From assembly GCA_947373615.1 (NCBI GenBank), contig CANBYN010000062.1, positions 1 through 9,139 on the forward strand: 9,139 nt of DNA, written 5' to 3'. The DNA comes from Burkholderiaceae bacterium (lineage in GTDB: Bacteria > Pseudomonadota > Gammaproteobacteria > Burkholderiales > Burkholderiaceae). The notes under the pieces were generated by a model. That model saw only the letters and a list, made by a program, of their open reading frames with translations, was not told the origin of the DNA and made no database searches. Shown piece by piece: positions 6,301 to 9,139 of the stretch (position 1 is its first letter; the number at the start of each line of letters is the position of its first letter). The position numbers were made by a program, and so were the translations under genes.

Positions 6301-7341
6301 TAATTCTAATGAGGCTGCAATCACCTCATTAGCTGTTGGTGGGGACTCCATATCTCCTAAATTAAGCACCAGTCTAGACCAATAACCCTCAGTCTTCCAA
6401 AGCGGTGAATCGCTGTAAATTTCAACTGTAGGCTTGCCTAATACAGCCGCCAAATGAGTAAGCCCAGTATCAACTCCCACAGTGAGTTCTGAGTTGACTA
6501 TGACTGAATAAGCTTCCGAAATAGAAAACGCTGGCGGCACATATGCATTATGAATTTGCTTTGCAAGTTCATAACTTATTGCTTTTTCTGCCGCATTTCC
6601 CCAAGGTAAAACTATCTGATACCCGCGAATAGCAAGCGCATTACCCAAATCGATCCAATGGTCATTGGGCCAACGCTTTGCTGCACGTGCTGTTGAGTGA
6701 AAGCAAAGAACATAAGGCTTTTGAAGGCCTTTAATTGCTGGGACGCCTAAGGATTGAATAAAGGATTTAGGATAAAACTGTGGTTCGCTTGTTCGTTCTA
6801 GCGGGGGCCAATTCAAAGCAGAGCACATTACCCAACGCGAACGATCTACAGCATGGCATTGAATGGGAACTTGAACGCACTGGTTATAAAATGATCTAGC
6901 AATAGGCTCATAACCAGAAAACTCTGTAGCGTTGGCAAGCCCTGTAACTACAGCCTCTTTAGACTTATTGGCAAGAGAGCATACAAGTGCAGACTTTATC
7001 AAGCCTTGCGTTTCTATAACAAAATCGTACTGAACAGCTTGCAACTCTTCTTTGAATACAAAAAATTGCTTCCAAGTAGAGCATTTAAAAAGATGCTTTT
7101 TCCAACGACGCAAACCAAAAGGGATGATGCGATCAATACCTCTAAAACCCCCTTTACTCAACAGAGGCTCTAGTAAGTGAACATAACTCTCCTCTACTAC
7201 CCAATCGATTTGCGCATTGGGTAGGCGCGCACTTAAATCCCAAACAATCGGCAGATTATGAAGCACATCCCCCAATGAGGAGAGCTTCACCAAGAGGATC
7301 TTAGGGGTTTTGGTCGGAGTAATGGCCGAAAGATTGCTCAT
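6289..7341 (-). CDS. waaC: Lipopolysaccharide heptosyltransferase I
   Basis: WaaC transfers the first L-glycero-D-manno-heptose from ADP-heptose onto Kdo of the lipid A-Kdo2 acceptor at the cytoplasmic face of the inner membrane. It is a GT-B fold enzyme of glycosyltransferase family 9. Features seen: KILLVKLSSLGDVLHNLP (14-31) with the catalytic-type Asp25, IDWVVEESYVHLLE (45-58), YDFVIETQGLIKSALV (105-120), FHSTARAAKRWP (214-225) with Lys222, and VGVDTGLTHLAAVLGKPTVEIY (288-309) carrying the ADP-heptose-binding D-T-G-x-T-H group (Asp291, His296). The length of 350 slightly exceeds E. coli WaaC (319), with a 12-residue polar N-terminal tail. The gene lies 50 bases downstream of rfbC on the same strand and may be its operon partner. 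Its 3' end overlaps the tolC 3' end by 12 bases. No good Shine-Dalgarno sequence precedes ATG 7341. Confidence 0.94.
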   Translation of the reverse strand: MSNLSAITPTKTPKILLVKLSSLGDVLHNLPIVWDLSARLPNAQIDWVVEESYVHLLEPLLSKGGFRGIDRIIPFGLRRWKKHLFKCSTWKQFFVFKEELQAVQYDFVIETQGLIKSALVCSLANKSKEAVVTGLANATEFSGYEPIARSFYNQCVQVPIQCHAVDRSRWVMCSALNWPPLERTSEPQFYPKSFIQSLGVPAIKGLQKPYVLCFHSTARAAKRWPNDHWIDLGNALAIRGYQIVLPWGNAAEKAISYELAKQIHNAYVPPAFSISEAYSVIVNSELTVGVDTGLTHLAAVLGKPTVEIYSDSPLWKTEGYWSRLVLNLGDMESPPTANEVIAASLELLAQ

Positions 7342-7391
7342 ACGAGCATTATCTTATCTTTTGAAATTAGATTGGGAGTTGCAACTAGCGC

Positions 7392-7958
7392 TTAGAACTT
7401 GGGAGCAGCATCCCACAATAAGCCCGCAGCATCTTTAGCATTCATATTAGGAATAACTCCTACAGGTAACGGCCATTGAATATTTACAGTAGGATCATCC
7501 CAAGCAAGGCAAGCTTCACTTTGTGGGTGATAGTAATCAGTCGTCTTGTAAAGAAATTCTGCAGTTTCTGAGAGCACCAAAAAACCATGTGCTAAACCTG
7601 GCGGAATCCACAGCTGTTTGTGATTTTCAGCGCTTAACTCAACACCATCCCATTTTCCATAAGTTGGAGAATCCTTACGAATATCTACGGCTACATCAAA
7701 CACGCTGCCTGCTACGACGCGTACCAATTTACCTTGAGTCTGCTCTAGTTGATAGTGCAAGCCGCGCAAAGTCCATTGACGAGAAAAGGAATGATTATCT
7801 TGGACGAACTCAAGATTAAGACCTGTTGCATTTGCAAAATCTTGCGCATTAAATGATTCTGTAAACCAACCACGCTCGTCGCCAAATACTTTGGGCTCGA
7901 CTATAAATACATCATGAATCGCTGCAGGCGTTAACTTTAACTTGGAGGGGGCACTCAT
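7392..7958 (-). CDS. rfbC: dTDP-4-dehydrorhamnose 3,5-epimerase
   Basis: RfbC/RmlC performs the third step of dTDP-L-rhamnose synthesis, epimerising dTDP-4-keto-6-deoxy-glucose at C3 and C5. It is a cytoplasmic cupin-fold dimer, and 188 residues is the normal length. Motifs: FGDERGWFTESFN (25-37), FVQDNHSFS (51-59), LRGLHYQ (64-70) with catalytic His68, QGKLVRVVAGSVFDVAVDIR (75-94), WIPPGLAHGFLVLS (117-130) and FLYKTTDYYHP (135-145) with the general-acid-type Tyr137. The start ATG 7958 lies 36 bases after the rfbA stop. AAGGA is present but 11 bases from the ATG, longer than ideal. A shorter start is not supported because the first conserved strand begins by residue 14. Order rfbD-rfbA-rfbC on one strand indicates an rml operon. 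Confidence 0.97.
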   Translation of the reverse strand: MSAPSKLKLTPAAIHDVFIVEPKVFGDERGWFTESFNAQDFANATGLNLEFVQDNHSFSRQWTLRGLHYQLEQTQGKLVRVVAGSVFDVAVDIRKDSPTYGKWDGVELSAENHKQLWIPPGLAHGFLVLSETAEFLYKTTDYYHPQSEACLAWDDPTVNIQWPLPVGVIPNMNAKDAAGLLWDAAPKF

Positions 7959-7994
7959 TTTTTAAACAGTCCTTTTTGCAAAAAACGCAATGGA

Positions 7995-8888
7995 TTACGC
8001 TGATGCATTGAATTCATTCAAAATCTTACTTAGATACTTTCCATAGCTATTCTTGCTTAACTGTACAGCTACCTTGTTTACTACCTCAGCGGTAATCCAG
8101 CCTTGTCGATAGGCAATCTCTTCAGGGCATGCAACCATAAGACCTTGGCGCTTTTGCAAGGTTGCAATAAATCCAGCAGCCTCCAATAAGGAATCGTGCG
8201 TTCCAGTGTCTAACCATGCAAAGCCGCGCCCCATAATCTCAACGCTCAACTCGTTTTTTTCTAAGTAAATACGATTGATATCGGTAATTTCAAGTTCACC
8301 CCGGGCGCTCGGTTTGATCGAAGCGGCAATATCGCACACTTGGTCATCGTAAAAATATAAACCCGTGACGGCGTAATTACTTCTTGGCTTTAAAGGCTTT
8401 TCTTCAATCGACAGGGCTTTGTAATCCTGATTGAACTCCACTACACCGTAACGCTCTGGATCATTCACATGATATGCAAATACAGTTGCCCCAGAACTTC
8501 GCTCATTAGCGTCATCTAACTTTGCAACCAGTTCATGTCCATAAAAAATATTGTCGCCCAGAACTAACGCGCTAGGATTATTTCCAACAAAGTTTTTTCC
8601 AAGAGTAAACGCTTGGGCCAAACCATCTGGAGACGGCTGAACACAGTATTGAATATTGAGGCCCCATTGGGAACCATCACCAAGCAATTCAGAAAAGCGA
8701 GGGGTGTCTTGAGGCGTAGAAATCAACAAGATATCGCGAATACCAGACAACATCAAAGTACTTAGCGGGTAATAAACCATCGGCTTATCGTAAACCGGCA
8801 TCAATTGCTTAGAAACCGCTTGAGTGACTGGATACAGACGAGTTCCTGATCCGCCAGCCAAAATAATTCCCTTACGATTTTTTGTCAT
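7995..8888 (-). CDS. rfbA: Glucose-1-phosphate thymidylyltransferase
   Basis: RfbA/RmlA joins glucose 1-phosphate and dTTP to dTDP-glucose, the committed first step of the dTDP-L-rhamnose pathway, and is typically inhibited by dTDP-rhamnose. The product is 297 residues (family about 290-295). Signatures: GIILAGGSGTRLYPVT (7-22) with the nucleotide loop GGSGTR, VSKQLMPVYDKPM (25-37), LVLGDNIFYGH (108-118) with metal-binding Asp112, AYHVNDPERYGVVEF (138-152), EEKP (162-165), SNYAVTGLYFYD (170-181), and WLDTGTH (225-231) with Asp227. The frame can be extended 13 codons upstream to a TTG at 8927. ATG 8888 fits the family N-terminus, clears the rfbD stop by 16 bases, and has a GGTGGGG purine patch just upstream, so I chose it. 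It is second of the visible rfbDAC genes. Confidence 0.97.
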   Translation of the reverse strand: MTKNRKGIILAGGSGTRLYPVTQAVSKQLMPVYDKPMVYYPLSTLMLSGIRDILLISTPQDTPRFSELLGDGSQWGLNIQYCVQPSPDGLAQAFTLGKNFVGNNPSALVLGDNIFYGHELVAKLDDANERSSGATVFAYHVNDPERYGVVEFNQDYKALSIEEKPLKPRSNYAVTGLYFYDDQVCDIAASIKPSARGELEITDINRIYLEKNELSVEIMGRGFAWLDTGTHDSLLEAAGFIATLQKRQGLMVACPEEIAYRQGWITAEVVNKVAVQLSKNSYGKYLSKILNEFNASA

Positions 8889-8904
8889 ACAACCCCACCA
8901 TTTT

Positions 8905-9139
8905 TTAAATGAGCCCGCTACCAGCAAGCTTGTAAATATAGTCTTTAACCATTGGCTCCCAATTTAGAAAGCCTGAGTCATTAATGTTCTCATTATAAGT
9001 GCCCGATTGCAACAAAGCGGCCCGCAACTTATCTGTAGACATCCTTGAATTCATAGGTCGAGGGGCCGGCAATGGGTATTCCACCGCAGGAATGGCTTTA
9101 ATAGCATCAGGGTGTACCTTTAACATCACCCCAGCCTCG
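8905..9139 (-). CDS. rfbD: dTDP-4-dehydrorhamnose reductase, C-terminal part (5' end outside the window)
   Basis: RfbD/RmlD reduces dTDP-4-keto-L-rhamnose to dTDP-L-rhamnose with NAD(P)H, the last step of the pathway. Only the last 77 residues are visible; the frame runs off the right edge, and TAA is at 8907-8905. The diagnostic segment is AIPAVEYPLPAPRPMNSRMS followed by TDKLRAAL, matching the substrate-domain end of the family (AIPTxxYPTPARRPxNSRLxTxKL). The tail ends with LNWEPMVKDYIYKL. The residues between TDKLRAAL and LNWEP (about 15, polar) make the tail a little longer than the enteric type. The apparent start at 9129 is a GTG inside the conserved region and is not the true start. 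The gene lies 16 bases before rfbA, and rfbB would be expected upstream, outside the window. Confidence 0.9.
   Translation of the reverse strand, partial: EAGVMLKVHPDAIKAIPAVEYPLPAPRPMNSRMSTDKLRAALLQSGTYNENINDSGFLNWEPMVKDYIYKLAGSGLI

Noticed and set aside
7342..7391. waaC promoter with GATAAT near the start codon
   Set aside because: No -35-like hexamer lies 16-19 bases upstream, and the -10 would put the transcript start at the ATG. The pattern alone is too weak.
7523..7819. Plus-strand 98-codon open frame opposite rfbC
   Set aside because: The opposite strand encodes conserved RfbC motifs throughout, and the frame has no family resemblance or start context.
8889..8927. Longer rfbA start at TTG 8927
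   Set aside because: It would overlap the rfbD end and add 13 residues absent from the family. ATG 8888 has a better ribosome-binding context.

Overview
The window is ordinary chromosomal, mostly housekeeping DNA from a betaproteobacterium. The protein sequences look like Burkholderiaceae: a short-loop RibH, TrmB with an FADPWHKKRHHKRR motif, and WaaC with a KLSSLGDVLHNLP motif. The moderate base composition (by eye, not calculated) and compact gene packing would suit a Polynucleobacter-like freshwater bacterium, but the genus is an inference. The window is packed with coding sequence. No gap exceeds about 120 bases, and I see no tRNA, rRNA, CRISPR array, insertion sequence or phage gene.

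Layout. (1) Positions 1-883, plus strand: the 3' part of ribH (lumazine synthase), then nusB (antitermination factor), closed by a clear intrinsic terminator. (2) 884-2420, plus strand: a short leader with a possible 8-codon upstream ORF, then gabD (succinate-semialdehyde dehydrogenase type). (3) 2448-4558, minus strand: an apparent operon uppP, DUF2721 membrane protein, trmB, convergent with gabD. (4) 4678-6300, plus strand: a tolC-family outer-membrane channel gene, divergent from uppP across a 119-base promoter region. (5) 6289-9139, minus strand: rfbD (partial, running off the window), rfbA, rfbC and waaC, the last overlapping the tolC 3' end by 12 bases.

How the genes work together. The right half is about the cell envelope. 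RfbA, RfbD and RfbC make dTDP-L-rhamnose for O-antigen or other glycans, and WaaC adds the first heptose to the lipid A-Kdo core. UppP recycles the undecaprenyl carrier used by peptidoglycan and O-antigen synthesis, and TolC is an outer-membrane exit duct. The left half is general metabolism and RNA biology: riboflavin synthesis, transcription antitermination, semialdehyde oxidation and tRNA m7G46 methylation.

I did not find a convincing undescribed system. The points most worth a second look are the possible leader peptide before gabD, the Pro/Ser/Ala-rich N-terminal extension of the TolC homologue, the DUF2721 gene between uppP and trmB, and the shortage of well-placed Shine-Dalgarno sequences.
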